Positions 33,237 to 41,763 of a stretch of 46,594 nucleotides of DNA are shown piece by piece; the first letter of the stretch is position 1, and the number at the start of each line of letters is the position of its first letter. The notes beneath the pieces are model-generated. The model had not been told where the DNA came from and made no database searches. It saw only the letters and a list, made by a program, of their open reading frames with translations. Position numbers and translations under genes: made by a program. This DNA comes from Thaumarchaeota archaeon UBA223 (GTDB taxonomy: Archaea; Thermoproteota; Nitrososphaeria; Nitrososphaerales; UBA57): NCBI GenBank assembly GCA_002495905.1, contig DAHJ01000034.1, positions 1 through 46,594 of the forward strand, given 5' to 3'.

Positions 33237-33247
33237 AACATGAAGAA
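33237..33247 (+). other. Canonical-position 11-base tRNA intron (37/38)
   Basis: Sequence AACATGAAGAA, between G37 and A38. The anticodon stem is the outer helix; CUUU (33231-33234) pairs with GAAG (33242-33245) as a four-base central helix; bulges GG|A and AA|A carry the splice sites; the internal loop is only ACAU. At 11 bases it is near the lower size limit known for archaeal tRNA introns. Confidence 0.82.
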
Positions 33248-33285
33248 AGGCGGTGACGGCAGTTCGAATCTGCCCCGGGCTATCA

Positions 33286-34575
33286 TTAAAATAGGTCGCC
33301 AATAAGATACGTAGCTTTTACATCTGAAATTTTGACTTTATAGTTATTACCCAAAACTAGATCAGAATCTTTCAGAACAATAGGACGATATGCAAAGTTT
33401 CTACCAATCATTGTGCCATCAACTTTCCCTTTTTCATTTACAAGACAATTTCCAACCCAACCAAGCCATTTTTCATTTCTAGACAAAGATATTTCTTTTA
33501 TAATTGATGTTAATGTTCTAGATCTTTCATTAATTATAGAATTAGGAACTTGTTCCATTTCTATAGCTTTGGTACCAGGACGAGCACCGTATTTAGAAAG
33601 ATTAACAACATCAGGTTGTGTTGATTTAACAAGTTCAACAGTATCATTAAATTCTTCATCAGTTTCAGTAGGATATCCAACAATTATATCAGTAGCAATT
33701 GAAGACAAGGGAAATTTTTTACGAAAGCTTGAACACATAAGGACATAATCTTCACGTGAATGGCCACGAAGCATCGATTTTAAGACTCTATTATTGCCAG
33801 ATTGTACAGGAATATGTAAGAATTTATAGATTTTATCATGATTAAAGATATTGAATAATTTATTATATTTCTTTTTTGTGTGCATCGGATTCATCATTCC
33901 GACACGGATTAGAAAATTATTTGGTATAGCAACAACTGATTCTAATAAATCAGCTAAATCCATCGACATATCCATTCCATAACAGCCATTATCAGTAGAA
34001 GTTAACCATATCTCCTTACAACCAGAATTAGTAGATTCATAAATTTGTTCAGTGATAGCACTTGGAGGATAGCTAACTAGTGTGCCTTTTGCTATTTTTA
34101 CTTGACAAAAAGTACAAGAGCTCAAACAACCAGTTCCAATTTCAACAATATCTATTACCGGGTTAATTCTTATTTTTGGAAGCATGACTTTAGGTTTAGA
34201 AGATTTTCCTAATTCAATCAGAGGATTACCATTAAGAGTAGAATTTACAATATTAGTAATTTGATCAATAGAATCAGGCCCCATTAAGCTTGCATTTGGG
34301 TTTATTTTCTTAATTTCTTTAGATTGTGTTTTTGGCATACAGCCAGCAACGACAAGTGCAGAGTTGTTCTCAGAGAGTTTTTTTATTCTATGAGACATCC
34401 TGTCAGCAGTAGCAGTCTTTACAGTACATGTGACAATAACATTTACATCTGAATCTTCGGGATTATCAACTATTGAATAACCAGCTTCAGATAATTGACC
34501 TGCGCATATCTCTGAATCAGAAAAGCTGGCACTACATCCATAAGTTTCTATATAGACTTTTGATCCAGTTGACAT
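33286..34575 (-). CDS. MtaB/CDKAL1-type tRNA methylthiotransferase
   Basis: A 429-aa radical SAM enzyme that adds a methylthio group to t6A at tRNA position 37. The N-terminal UPF0004 domain has three Cys (ETYGCSAS, VTCTV and AGCMP), the radical SAM motif is GCLSSCTFCQVK (CxxxCxxC), and a C-terminal TRAM-like domain binds tRNA. The GTGCLSSCTFC form and overall length match the archaeal/eukaryotic e-MtaB branch. It ends 3 bases from the convergent tRNA-Gln gene. Confidence 0.92.
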   Translation of the reverse strand: MSTGSKVYIETYGCSASFSDSEICAGQLSEAGYSIVDNPEDSDVNVIVTCTVKTATADRMSHRIKKLSENNSALVVAGCMPKTQSKEIKKINPNASLMGPDSIDQITNIVNSTLNGNPLIELGKSSKPKVMLPKIRINPVIDIVEIGTGCLSSCTFCQVKIAKGTLVSYPPSAITEQIYESTNSGCKEIWLTSTDNGCYGMDMSMDLADLLESVVAIPNNFLIRVGMMNPMHTKKKYNKLFNIFNHDKIYKFLHIPVQSGNNRVLKSMLRGHSREDYVLMCSSFRKKFPLSSIATDIIVGYPTETDEEFNDTVELVKSTQPDVVNLSKYGARPGTKAIEMEQVPNSIINERSRTLTSIIKEISLSRNEKWLGWVGNCLVNEKGKVDGTMIGRNFAYRPIVLKDSDLVLGNNYKVKISDVKATYLIGDLF

Positions 34576-34583
34576 AATATAAT

Positions 34584-34979
34584 TTAGTTATGTTTTGCTA
34601 TTAAAGGAATAATTTTAATGATTTTTCGAGGTTCCATAGGATTTTTTCCAGAAAATTTAGGGATATCGAGATATTTTTGAGACATTTTATCTATATGAGC
34701 GTCTGCATCAATATCAGTAATTTCAATAACTTCTCCCATTATAAAAGCCCAAGTATAAGAATTTCTATAATCAGTGATACTAAGTGAAACACGTTTATCA
34801 TTCTTTACATTCTTGTACTTAATACGAGTTGAAGTTGTATTAACTAAGATAACATCGCCATCACGATCAATCCAAACAGGAGAAACATGAGGACTGCCAT
34901 CTTGATTTAAAGTAGCAAAATGAGCTATATTTTTATCATCAATTAATTGACAAATTTTTTTAGGTAATTTGGTAGTCAT
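34584..34979 (-). CDS. Pyridoxamine 5'-phosphate oxidase-fold flavin/F420-binding protein
   Basis: A 131-aa split-barrel protein with the PNPOx-like motifs IAHFATLNQDGSPHVSPVWIDRDGD and KNDKRVSLSITD. Such small proteins bind FMN, F420 or heme; the substrate cannot be told. It is 8 bases upstream of the methylthiotransferase gene on the same strand, and so likely co-transcribed. ATG start. Confidence 0.88.
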   Translation of the reverse strand: MTTKLPKKICQLIDDKNIAHFATLNQDGSPHVSPVWIDRDGDVILVNTTSTRIKYKNVKNDKRVSLSITDYRNSYTWAFIMGEVIEITDIDADAHIDKMSQKYLDIPKFSGKNPMEPRKIIKIIPLIAKHN

Positions 34980-35036
34980 AATTTTGCTGCAATTACAAAA
35001 TTGTAAATTTATTTTATAAAGTTTATGATAAATTAT

Positions 35037-35864
35037 TCAATAAAATAATAAATAAGGGACAAGTGATAATGCAACTGGAATAGGCAATCCAGGAAAGATT
35101 TCAAAACGTTTTAAGAGATATAAGGTGAGAATAAGACCGAAATGAATTAAGAAAATACTAAGAAATGCTGAAGGTAAATCAATTAACAAGAATACAGAAG
35201 ATGGAATCATGGAATAAAATATTAAATCGCCAGTTCCGATATTAAAATGACCAAGATTAATAAACAAGGGACGAAGATCAAGTGAATCTTCTTGAGAATT
35301 AACAATTGATTTCAAAGGCCCTCGAAAGACAGCGTATATGTCATAAAGTGCAAATGCAATTGGTATAATGATTATAGTGGGTGGTTTAAGGAACACAGCA
35401 AGAATAGTCCCGTACAATGAACTTAGAATGTAAGAAGAAAATAATTGAAATTTATTTGAATCAATAATTGTTAGACTAAGCACAGGAATAATGCATAAAA
35501 TTAAAGATAGAATAAAGATGTAGATAGAAGAATCTATTACAGATTGTAATGATGCTGAAAGAATAATATAGCTTACAGAGAAAGTACCAACACTTAAGGT
35601 AATTATTAGTAAGAATTTTAATAAAAAGAATAATTTACGTCGCAATAAAAATAAGATGACAGAAGTAACAACAAAAGTAGGAATTAGAAGAATAATCGAG
35701 TTCAATATAGAACCAGAAGTAGAATTACCAGCTGGTTGGTAAGAGGGAAGAGACTGATATACAGGAAGAAAATTACTAGTAAATATTAATGAACTTATTT
35801 GAATAGAAAAAACAAGAAGAATTATTGGAAATAGATTTTTAATAGAAAATGCATTATTAGTCAT
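35037..35864 (-). CDS. Presenilin/SPP-family intramembrane aspartyl protease (A22)
   Basis: A 275-aa protein with about nine TM helices. The two catalytic Asp motifs are clear: ALYDIYAVF (Asp175, YD motif in TM6) and NIGTGDLIFYS (Asp213, GxGD motif in TM7). The third motif, PGLP (residues 258-261), takes the place of the PAL of presenilins. Archaeal homologues cleave TM segments of membrane proteins, including signal peptide remnants. It is the last gene of a leftward ZIP-cupredoxin-protease group (9 bases after the cupredoxin), so its substrate may be related to metal or membrane protein handling. Confidence 0.92.
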   Translation of the reverse strand: MTNNAFSIKNLFPIILLVFSIQISSLIFTSNFLPVYQSLPSYQPAGNSTSGSILNSIILLIPTFVVTSVILFLLRRKLFFLLKFLLIITLSVGTFSVSYIILSASLQSVIDSSIYIFILSLILCIIPVLSLTIIDSNKFQLFSSYILSSLYGTILAVFLKPPTIIIIPIAFALYDIYAVFRGPLKSIVNSQEDSLDLRPLFINLGHFNIGTGDLIFYSMIPSSVFLLIDLPSAFLSIFLIHFGLILTLYLLKRFEIFPGLPIPVALSLVPYLLFY

Positions 35865-35873
35865 AATGTAAAA

Positions 35874-36245
35874 TTAACGCACGATCAATTGTCCTCGATG
35901 AGTAGAATGACCTTCTCCACAGAATATATTACAAAAGATTTCAAAGACGCCTGTCTCAGTGGCAACGAATGAGATATCAACAGTTTGGCCTGCAGGAACA
36001 AATGTATAGATATTATATTCATCAATGGCAAATCCATGTGGAACATCCGTACTTTGTAGTTTTATAACAACAGTTTGTCCTTGTTCGACAATAATTTGGT
36101 TAGGTTCAAATTCCCATTGTTTAGTTGTCATTTCAAATATAATTTCGTCAGAATTTGGTTGAGAATCAGGAAGATATTGTAATAAAACAAAAAAACTAAG
36201 AACCATTATAGAAAATAATAATTCTTTTTGATAGGGTAATTTCAT
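35874..36245 (-). CDS. Membrane-anchored CuA-like cupredoxin (COX II-like)
   Basis: A 123-aa protein with an N-terminal TM/signal anchor (residues 9-25) and a single cupredoxin domain. The CuA pattern of cytochrome oxidase subunit II is present: His70 in DVPHGF, Cys105 and Cys109 in CNIFCGEGH, and His113. The position normally occupied by the Met ligand (M in the C-SEICG--HSFM motif) is His116. It may bind a mixed-valence dicopper centre or a single copper, and lies outside the membrane. No oxidase subunit I is seen nearby. It starts on the base after the ZIP stop and is followed by the protease. Confidence 0.88.
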   Translation of the reverse strand: MKLPYQKELLFSIMVLSFFVLLQYLPDSQPNSDEIIFEMTTKQWEFEPNQIIVEQGQTVVIKLQSTDVPHGFAIDEYNIYTFVPAGQTVDISFVATETGVFEIFCNIFCGEGHSTHRGQLIVR

Positions 36246-36983
36246 TCATATTGAATGAAGGAGCCCGGCAATATAAATTAACACAAATCCACACAGAATA
36301 AAGATGACATCATAGATATTTTTAGTCGTAATTTGATTATCTTTTTTGGTATAATCAATTATAGTAAATAGAAGAGCTCCAGAACTAATAGAAAAGAAGA
36401 CAGAACTTAGTATACCGGGGAATCCATATAAACCAAATATTGAACCAAGAATAATTGGAAAACCACTAATCAGTGTAAAAATAGCAATATAAGAAAATGA
36501 CAAATGGTAGAAAAGTGGAATTACAAATCCTTCAGCTATTTTATGAATAACAAAAGAAGTAGTTTGTATTCCTCTTGGTATAGATGCAGAAATACCAAGA
36601 ACATTAACATCATATCCAATAACTATTCCTTCAGCAAAACTATGGAATGAGAAACTAAGAGATAGCAATAATATAGGGATATAAGAAAAATTTGAAGTAA
36701 ATGTAGAAATGAGGAATAGAAGTGTAAAACCAAAAATAAAACAAAGTAAAAGAGTTATAGAATAAATATTAAAACCTAAATTAATACCAAGTTGGGATGA
36801 GTTTACAATAAAATCAATGAATAATGCAAACATAATTCCAAGAGAAATATTGTTAAAAGCATATTTAGAAATTATATTTTCTGATTTAGATTTATTATTC
36901 AATACACGAAAATACATTCCTATAAGAATAGGAAGAACTCCTATTACAATTACTAAACCAGTTAATGTTAATGGATCAGTCAT
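36246..36983 (-). CDS. ZIP-family divalent metal transporter
   Basis: A 245-aa protein with about eight TM helices. The ZIP signature metal-site motifs are visible in two helices: SFHSFAEGIVIG (TM4-type HxxxEG) and VIHKIAEGFVIPL (TM5-type). Histidine-rich loops are absent. It would take up or export Zn2+, Fe2+ or other divalent cations across the membrane. Stop and start of the cupredoxin gene are directly adjacent (no gap), so the two are translationally coupled. Confidence 0.9.
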   Translation of the reverse strand: MTDPLTLTGLVIVIGVLPILIGMYFRVLNNKSKSENIISKYAFNNISLGIMFALFIDFIVNSSQLGINLGFNIYSITLLLCFIFGFTLLFLISTFTSNFSYIPILLLSLSFSFHSFAEGIVIGYDVNVLGISASIPRGIQTTSFVIHKIAEGFVIPLFYHLSFSYIAIFTLISGFPIILGSIFGLYGFPGILSSVFFSISSGALLFTIIDYTKKDNQITTKNIYDVIFILCGFVLIYIAGLLHSI

Positions 36984-37009
36984 CTAATAAGTTTAGAAAT
37001 TGAATATTC

Positions 37010-37516
37010 TTAAGGATGTCTACGTTGAAGTTTTCGTTTAAGAGGATTACCGCAATTTATACAGGTTTTATCATTAGATTCAGATATACTACTACAGGCA
37101 GAACAGAAATTAATCCATTTGCCAGAATATTTGATTCCAGAATAAAGTAAAGATTTGTAAAAGATATCTAGTTTTTTAGCCACATTTTGAATAGCGTAAT
37201 CGTCAGTTAGAACGATTACATTGTGATTTTCCTCAAGAAAGTCATAAGCTAATGCAAGAATTGATATATCAGCATCAGATAATGATTTTTTATTCTCGAT
37301 ATTTAGTGAATTTTTTAGAATGTATTCGACTGCTTTAGAACTAGGTTCAATAATTTGAAGGCGATTAGAGTGGATTAAAGTTTCAATTCTAGAGGAAAAA
37401 AAGGGAATTTTTTGAAGTTCTTCATTAATTTGAATAGTTGTATAATAACAATCTAAGGATCTAAACGGAAGACCTGCATAAAATGCAGTAGAATCAATAA
37501 TAATTTTAGAATCCAA
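37010..37516 (-). CDS. Nob1-type PIN endonuclease with zinc ribbon
   Basis: A 168-aa protein with an N-terminal PIN domain (IIIDSTAFYAGLP with the first catalytic Asp; SDADISILALA; VLTDDYAIQNVA) and a C-terminal zinc ribbon (CSAC and CINC, residues ~139-159). Nob1 cuts 20S/pre-16S rRNA at its 3' end. The start is TTG. It overlaps the NAD kinase gene by 11 bases, so it is translated from the same message. Confidence 0.92.
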   Translation of the reverse strand: MDSKIIIDSTAFYAGLPFRSLDCYYTTIQINEELQKIPFFSSRIETLIHSNRLQIIEPSSKAVEYILKNSLNIENKKSLSDADISILALAYDFLEENHNVIVLTDDYAIQNVAKKLDIFYKSLLYSGIKYSGKWINFCSACSSISESNDKTCINCGNPLKRKLQRRHP

Positions 37517-38318
37517 GACTAGTTAACTGCCTTAATGTCGAATCAGAAAATCGAATAAACAAAGTATCAGGAACTTTTGTATTAATAAGGATTTTTTCCA
37601 TAGAAGGAACATTAAATTCTACTTGACCATCAATAATAATTTTCGTATCGCTATGCGCAATAATAGAAAAATCAGAAACAGGAATTGCAATTGGTGGAAC
37701 TCTAGAGATTGGTGCAATAGGAGTAATAAGAAGAGCAGGTAAATCTTCACTAAGCATAGAAGAACCTAAAGACATGGAATGTCCAGTAGAACCAGTTGGT
37801 GTTGAAACTATTAATCCGTCCATACGGTTTTTAATAACAGTGCGATCAAGATTTATTTCATAGGTAATTGCACGAAGTTTTTCAGATCTTTCTACATATA
37901 CTTCATTAAGACTTTTTATTTGCTTGTTAGATTTAGATGAGACCGAAATACGTTTTCGACGATCGATAAAATAATTATTATCATTTATCTGATCAATAAG
38001 AATTGGAAGATCCTTGGGTTTTAATTCAGTGAGAATTCCTCGTCCTCCTTTATGTATTCCAAGAATAGGAATTTGTTTAGAGAGTAAACGAGATGCCTTG
38101 AGAATTGTTCCGTCACCGCCAACAGAAATTATACAATCAACATCTAGATTTTTATCATCAATAGAGATTGATGGATAAGTAGAAGTCAAAGGCGAAATAA
38201 GTTTAATATTAAATCCGGAATTATGAAGGGTTTTTGCTATATTGAGAGCAGTTTTTCGCGCCGTATTATCAGAATCTTTAGAAATAACTCCAAAAGATCT
38301 AATCTTTCTTGATTTCAT
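37506..38318 (-). CDS. NAD kinase
   Basis: A 270-aa enzyme that phosphorylates NAD to NADP. Hallmarks are the GGDGT motif (in SVGGDGTILKA, with catalytic Asp), the LTELKP-like segment after HKGGRG, and STPTGSTGHSMS, plus the C-terminal sandwich. Length is normal for archaea. Its ATG has a short AT-rich upstream region shared with aIF5A. Confidence 0.94.
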   Translation of the reverse strand: MKSRKIRSFGVISKDSDNTARKTALNIAKTLHNSGFNIKLISPLTSTYPSISIDDKNLDVDCIISVGGDGTILKASRLLSKQIPILGIHKGGRGILTELKPKDLPILIDQINDNNYFIDRRKRISVSSKSNKQIKSLNEVYVERSEKLRAITYEINLDRTVIKNRMDGLIVSTPTGSTGHSMSLGSSMLSEDLPALLITPIAPISRVPPIAIPVSDFSIIAHSDTKIIIDGQVEFNVPSMEKILINTKVPDTLFIRFSDSTLRQLTSLGF

Positions 38319-38347
38319 TTATATCATCTATATTTTAGTGAGAATTG

Positions 38348-38355
38348 TTATATAT
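38348..38355 (+). promoter_or_regulatory. TATA box for aIF5A
   Basis: TTATATAT ends 26 bases before the ATG giving MSKPAALSD, the expected TATA distance for a leaderless message starting at that codon. This supports the shorter start. Confidence 0.5.
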
Positions 38356-38381
38356 CTTGTCTATTATTGAGCATGTTAGAT

Positions 38382-38783
38382 ATGAGTAAACCTGCAGCTT
38401 TGAGTGATGTAAAAATTGGCTCGTATATTATCATTGATGGAGAGCCTTGTAGAATAATTGAATATGATAAATCAAAACCAGGCAAACATGGTTCTGCAAA
38501 AGCCAGAGTAGTAGCAACTGGTGTATTTGATGGTTCAAAACACAGTTTAGTTTCTCCTGTATCTGCAGGAATAGAAATTCCAATGATTGAAAAAAGAACA
38601 GGTCAAGTAATTTCTATAAATAAGGAGCAAGAAATAGTTCAACTTATGGATATGGAATCATTTGAAACTTTTGATTCACCTCCACCAACTCATGATAAAG
38701 AAATCAATGAGAAATTAGCTGAAGGTAATGAAGTAGAATATTGGAAAGTATTAGGCAAAACAAAGATTATAAGAATAAGATAA
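38382..38783 (+). CDS. Translation factor aIF5A
   Basis: A 133-aa aIF5A (EF-P family) that relieves ribosome stalling. The hypusination loop SKPGKHGSAKAR contains the Lys modified to (deoxy)hypusine. The N-terminal SH3-like and C-terminal OB domains have normal length. I chose the ATG that gives MSKPAALSD on the strength of a TATA box at the right distance; ATG three codons earlier (and TTG further upstream) are alternatives. It converges on dnaJ with 2 bases between the stops. Confidence 0.95.
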   Translation: MSKPAALSDVKIGSYIIIDGEPCRIIEYDKSKPGKHGSAKARVVATGVFDGSKHSLVSPVSAGIEIPMIEKRTGQVISINKEQEIVQLMDMESFETFDSPPPTHDKEINEKLAEGNEVEYWKVLGKTKIIRIR

Positions 38784-38785
38784 AT

Positions 38786-39892
38786 CTAGAAAAATTTTCG
38801 TTTTGATATATTATTACCAAATTCAGTAGATAATTCTTCAATCAGTTTTCGTTGTTTGGAATTTAATTTCTTTGGAACATTAACATTAACTCTTACAAGT
38901 AAATCACCAGTACCAAAACCATTGATACGAGGAAATCCTTTTCCTTTTAGTTTAAAAATTGTATTGTTTTGAGTACCAGTAGGAATTTTTAGTTTAGCTT
39001 TTTTATCTAAAGTTGGAACAGATATATCACCTCCAAGTACGGCAATTGGGTAATCAATATTTGTTTCATAAATTAAATTTTCATTGTCGCGAAGAAAGGA
39101 ATCGTGTGATTTCATATGTGTAACAATATATAAATCACCAGGTTGTCCTGTTCCAGAAGTAAAATCACCAGATCCACGTAAACGAATTCGTGATCCTTCA
39201 TCTACACCGGATGGAATATTTAATTCAATAGTTTGTTTTTTTTCTACGAGTCCAATACTGTTACATTTTGTACAAGGTTTTTTAATGATTTTTCCTCGTC
39301 CCTGACAATTTGAACAATCTTGAACACTTACAAAACGTGCAAAACCTGCTGAACGAGTAACTTGAACTTGTCCTCTTCCATTACAATTAGAACAATTAAC
39401 AGGAGAAGTTCCTTTTTGTGCACCAGAACCTGTGCAAGATTCACATTTTATATTACGGGGAATGGTAATATTCATTTTTTCACCTTTGAAAGCTTGTTCA
39501 AGAGTTAGATCTATATCATATCGAAGATCTTGGCCTTTAGAAGGGTCGCGGGAATTTGATGTGCCAAAGAAAGAATCAAATATACTTCCAAACCCTCCCA
39601 TTCCTCCTACACCTCGGAGAATGTCAGAAAAGTCAGTATTACGAAAGATGTCTTCTTGATTGAATCGACCGTCAATACCTGCTTGTCCATATTGATCGTA
39701 TATTTTACGTTTTTCAGGATTAGAAAGAACAGCGTAAGCAGTAGAAATTTCTTTGAATTTTTCTTCTGCGTCTTTGGATTTATTGCGATCAGGATGGTAT
39801 TTTAAGGCAAGTTTTCTATATGCTTTTTTAATTTCTTTTTCATCAGTGTTTTTAGATATGCCGAGAATATCGTAATAATCAGTATTACTCAT
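38786..39892 (-). CDS. dnaJ: DnaJ co-chaperone
   Basis: A 368-aa type I DnaJ: J domain with KYHPDRN (HPD), a Gly/Phe-rich linker, a zinc-binding region with four Cys pairs (CESC, CSNC, CSNC, CTKC), and a C-terminal substrate domain. The fourth repeat is CTKCNSIG rather than CxxCxGxG. It stimulates DnaK ATP hydrolysis. Its ATG overlaps the dnaK stop by 4 bases, completing a grpE-dnaK-dnaJ operon. Confidence 0.95.
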   Translation of the reverse strand: MSNTDYYDILGISKNTDEKEIKKAYRKLALKYHPDRNKSKDAEEKFKEISTAYAVLSNPEKRKIYDQYGQAGIDGRFNQEDIFRNTDFSDILRGVGGMGGFGSIFDSFFGTSNSRDPSKGQDLRYDIDLTLEQAFKGEKMNITIPRNIKCESCTGSGAQKGTSPVNCSNCNGRGQVQVTRSAGFARFVSVQDCSNCQGRGKIIKKPCTKCNSIGLVEKKQTIELNIPSGVDEGSRIRLRGSGDFTSGTGQPGDLYIVTHMKSHDSFLRDNENLIYETNIDYPIAVLGGDISVPTLDKKAKLKIPTGTQNNTIFKLKGKGFPRINGFGTGDLLVRVNVNVPKKLNSKQRKLIEELSTEFGNNISKRKFF

Positions 39893-41763
39893 TTAGCATC
39901 ATTTGAAGAATTGTCATCTACTTCACTATATTCTCCATCAACGACTTTTTCTTCAGGTTCGGTATTAGAATCAGATTGATCAGATGGAGGAGGTTGATTT
40001 GGATCTGGTTGAGCAGATTGTTGGTAAATCGAAGAACCAATTTCTTGTAAAAGAGTACTTAATTTATCAGAATTATCACGAATTGAAGTTTGATCTTTAG
40101 ATTCAAGGGAAGACTTCAATTGAGATGATAAATTATCAATTTGAGATACTTGATCTTCAGTAATTTTATCTTTAAGATCAGTCTTAGTTCTTTCTGCAGT
40201 ATATATCAAGGAATCGGCTTTGTTAATTAATTCAGCTTCATCTTTTCGGGTTTTATCTTGTTCTGCAAATTGTTCAGCATCTTTAATCATTCTTTCTTTA
40301 TCAGTGTCAGATAATTTACTAGATCCAGTAACAGTAATATTTTGTTCTTTATTTGTAGCTAAATCTTTTGCAGATACATTAATTATGCCATTTGCATCGA
40401 TATCAAAAGTAACTTCTATTTGAGGAACGCCACGAGGTGCAGGAGGAATTCCGTCAAGATTGAATTGACCGAGAGACATGTTATCAGAAGCCATTTCTCT
40501 TTCTCCTTGAAGAATATGAATGGTAACAGCAGGTTGATTATCTTGAGCTGTAGAGTAGATTTGACTTTTCTTTGTAGGAATAGTAGTATTGCGTTCTATC
40601 ATACGATTACAAATTCCACCTTGAACTTCTACACCAAGAGAAAGAGGAGTAACATCTAAGAGTAAGATGTCAGAAGTTTCTCCACCTAGTACTGCACCTT
40701 GAATTGCAGCTCCAGCGGCAACGCACTCCATAGGATCAACACCACGTTCCAATCCTTTACCAACTATTTTTTTAACAAATTCTTGAACAGAAGGCATACG
40801 AGTTGGACCACCAACAAGAATTACTTTATCAATATCAGAAACCGAAAGCTTGGCATCATCCATAGCCTGCTTAATAGGTTGTTCACATTTATTGAGAACT
40901 ACAGAAATAAGATCTTCAAGTTTTGCACGTGTTAATGAAGTTTCAAAATGAATTGGATTTTTTTCAGAATCTTGGGCAATAAATGGAAGATTAATATCAG
41001 TAGTCAGTACAGTTGACAATTCAATTTTTGCTTTTTCTGCACCTTCCCTAAGTCTTTGCATTGCTTTAGAGTCATTACGCAAATCGATAGAGGTTCTTTG
41101 GACAAATGTATCAACAAGGTAATCAAGAATAACTTGATCCATATCAGTTCCACCAAGCTGAGTATCACCACTTGTACTTTTTACTTCAAATACGCTATCG
41201 CCAAATTCCATAACTGTAACATCAAGAGTTCCCCCGCCAAGATCAAAGACTAGTATTTTTTGATCAGAAGCCTCTTTATCAAGGCCATATGCTAGAGAAG
41301 CAGCAGTAGGTTCATTTATAATACGAACAACATCTAGTCCTGCAATAGAACCAGCGTCTTTAGTTGCTTGTCTTTGATTATCATTAAAATACGCAGGAAC
41401 AGTAACTACGGCTTTTTCTACTTTCTCACCAAGAAATGCTTCAGCATCAGTCTTAATTTTCTGAAGAATAAAGGCAGAAATTTGTTCAGGAGTATAATCA
41501 TTGCCATTAATATGGACTTTATATGATTCTCCCATCTTTCGTTTAATTTTTTGTATAGTGCCTTCAGGATTTGTTACAGCTTGTCTTCTTGCAGGTTCTC
41601 CAACTAAACGTTGACCATCTTTAGTGAATGCAACATAAGATGGAAATGATTTACCTCCGACGCTAGTACCTTCTGCACTAGGAATTAATGAAGGCTTACC
41701 GCCGACCATTACAGCAGCAGCTGAATTACTGGTTCCTAAATCGATTCCAATAATTTTACTCAT
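39889..41763 (-). CDS. dnaK: DnaK (Hsp70) chaperone
   Basis: A 624-aa Hsp70 with GIDLGTSNSAAAV at the N-terminus, the EPTAASLAYG and FDLGGGTLDVT motifs of the ATPase domain, VGGPTRMP, and a substrate domain with the DVTPLSLGVEVQGG segment. The Gln/Pro-rich C-terminus ends in acidic EEKVVDGEYSEVD, as in bacterial-type DnaK. Archaea with DnaK acquired the system from bacteria. I start at the ATG giving MSKIIGIDLG; another ATG five codons upstream is possible. It overlaps grpE. Confidence 0.96.
   Translation of the reverse strand: MSKIIGIDLGTSNSAAAVMVGGKPSLIPSAEGTSVGGKSFPSYVAFTKDGQRLVGEPARRQAVTNPEGTIQKIKRKMGESYKVHINGNDYTPEQISAFILQKIKTDAEAFLGEKVEKAVVTVPAYFNDNQRQATKDAGSIAGLDVVRIINEPTAASLAYGLDKEASDQKILVFDLGGGTLDVTVMEFGDSVFEVKSTSGDTQLGGTDMDQVILDYLVDTFVQRTSIDLRNDSKAMQRLREGAEKAKIELSTVLTTDINLPFIAQDSEKNPIHFETSLTRAKLEDLISVVLNKCEQPIKQAMDDAKLSVSDIDKVILVGGPTRMPSVQEFVKKIVGKGLERGVDPMECVAAGAAIQGAVLGGETSDILLLDVTPLSLGVEVQGGICNRMIERNTTIPTKKSQIYSTAQDNQPAVTIHILQGEREMASDNMSLGQFNLDGIPPAPRGVPQIEVTFDIDANGIINVSAKDLATNKEQNITVTGSSKLSDTDKERMIKDAEQFAEQDKTRKDEAELINKADSLIYTAERTKTDLKDKITEDQVSQIDNLSSQLKSSLESKDQTSIRDNSDKLSTLLQEIGSSIYQQSAQPDPNQPPPSDQSDSNTEPEEKVVDGEYSEVDDNSSNDAK

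Larger units (their letters stand above)
33180..33282 (+). tRNA. tRNA-Gln (anticodon UUG) with two introns
   Basis: After removal of two introns the mature tRNA is 73 bases: acceptor AGCCCGG/CCGGGCU with A73, D-stem GUGU/GCAU, anticodon stem UCGCC/GGCGG, loop CUUUGGA with anticodon UUG (33233-33235), a 4-base variable loop and the T-arm GGCAG-UUCGAAU-CUGCC. CCA is not encoded. The unspliced sequence does not fold as a tRNA because 19 bases interrupt the D-stem after G10 and 11 bases follow G37. Both junctions form bulge-helix-bulge-like motifs (see the intron entries). Only 15 bases separate it from the upstream gene and 3 from the convergent methylthiotransferase gene. Confidence 0.88.

Noticed and set aside
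33171..33282. tRNA beginning at the first AGCCCGG copy with one larger D-arm intron
   Set aside because: The second copy continues directly into U8-G9-G10 and gives a clean bulge-helix-bulge; the first copy would require an irregular intron without such a motif.
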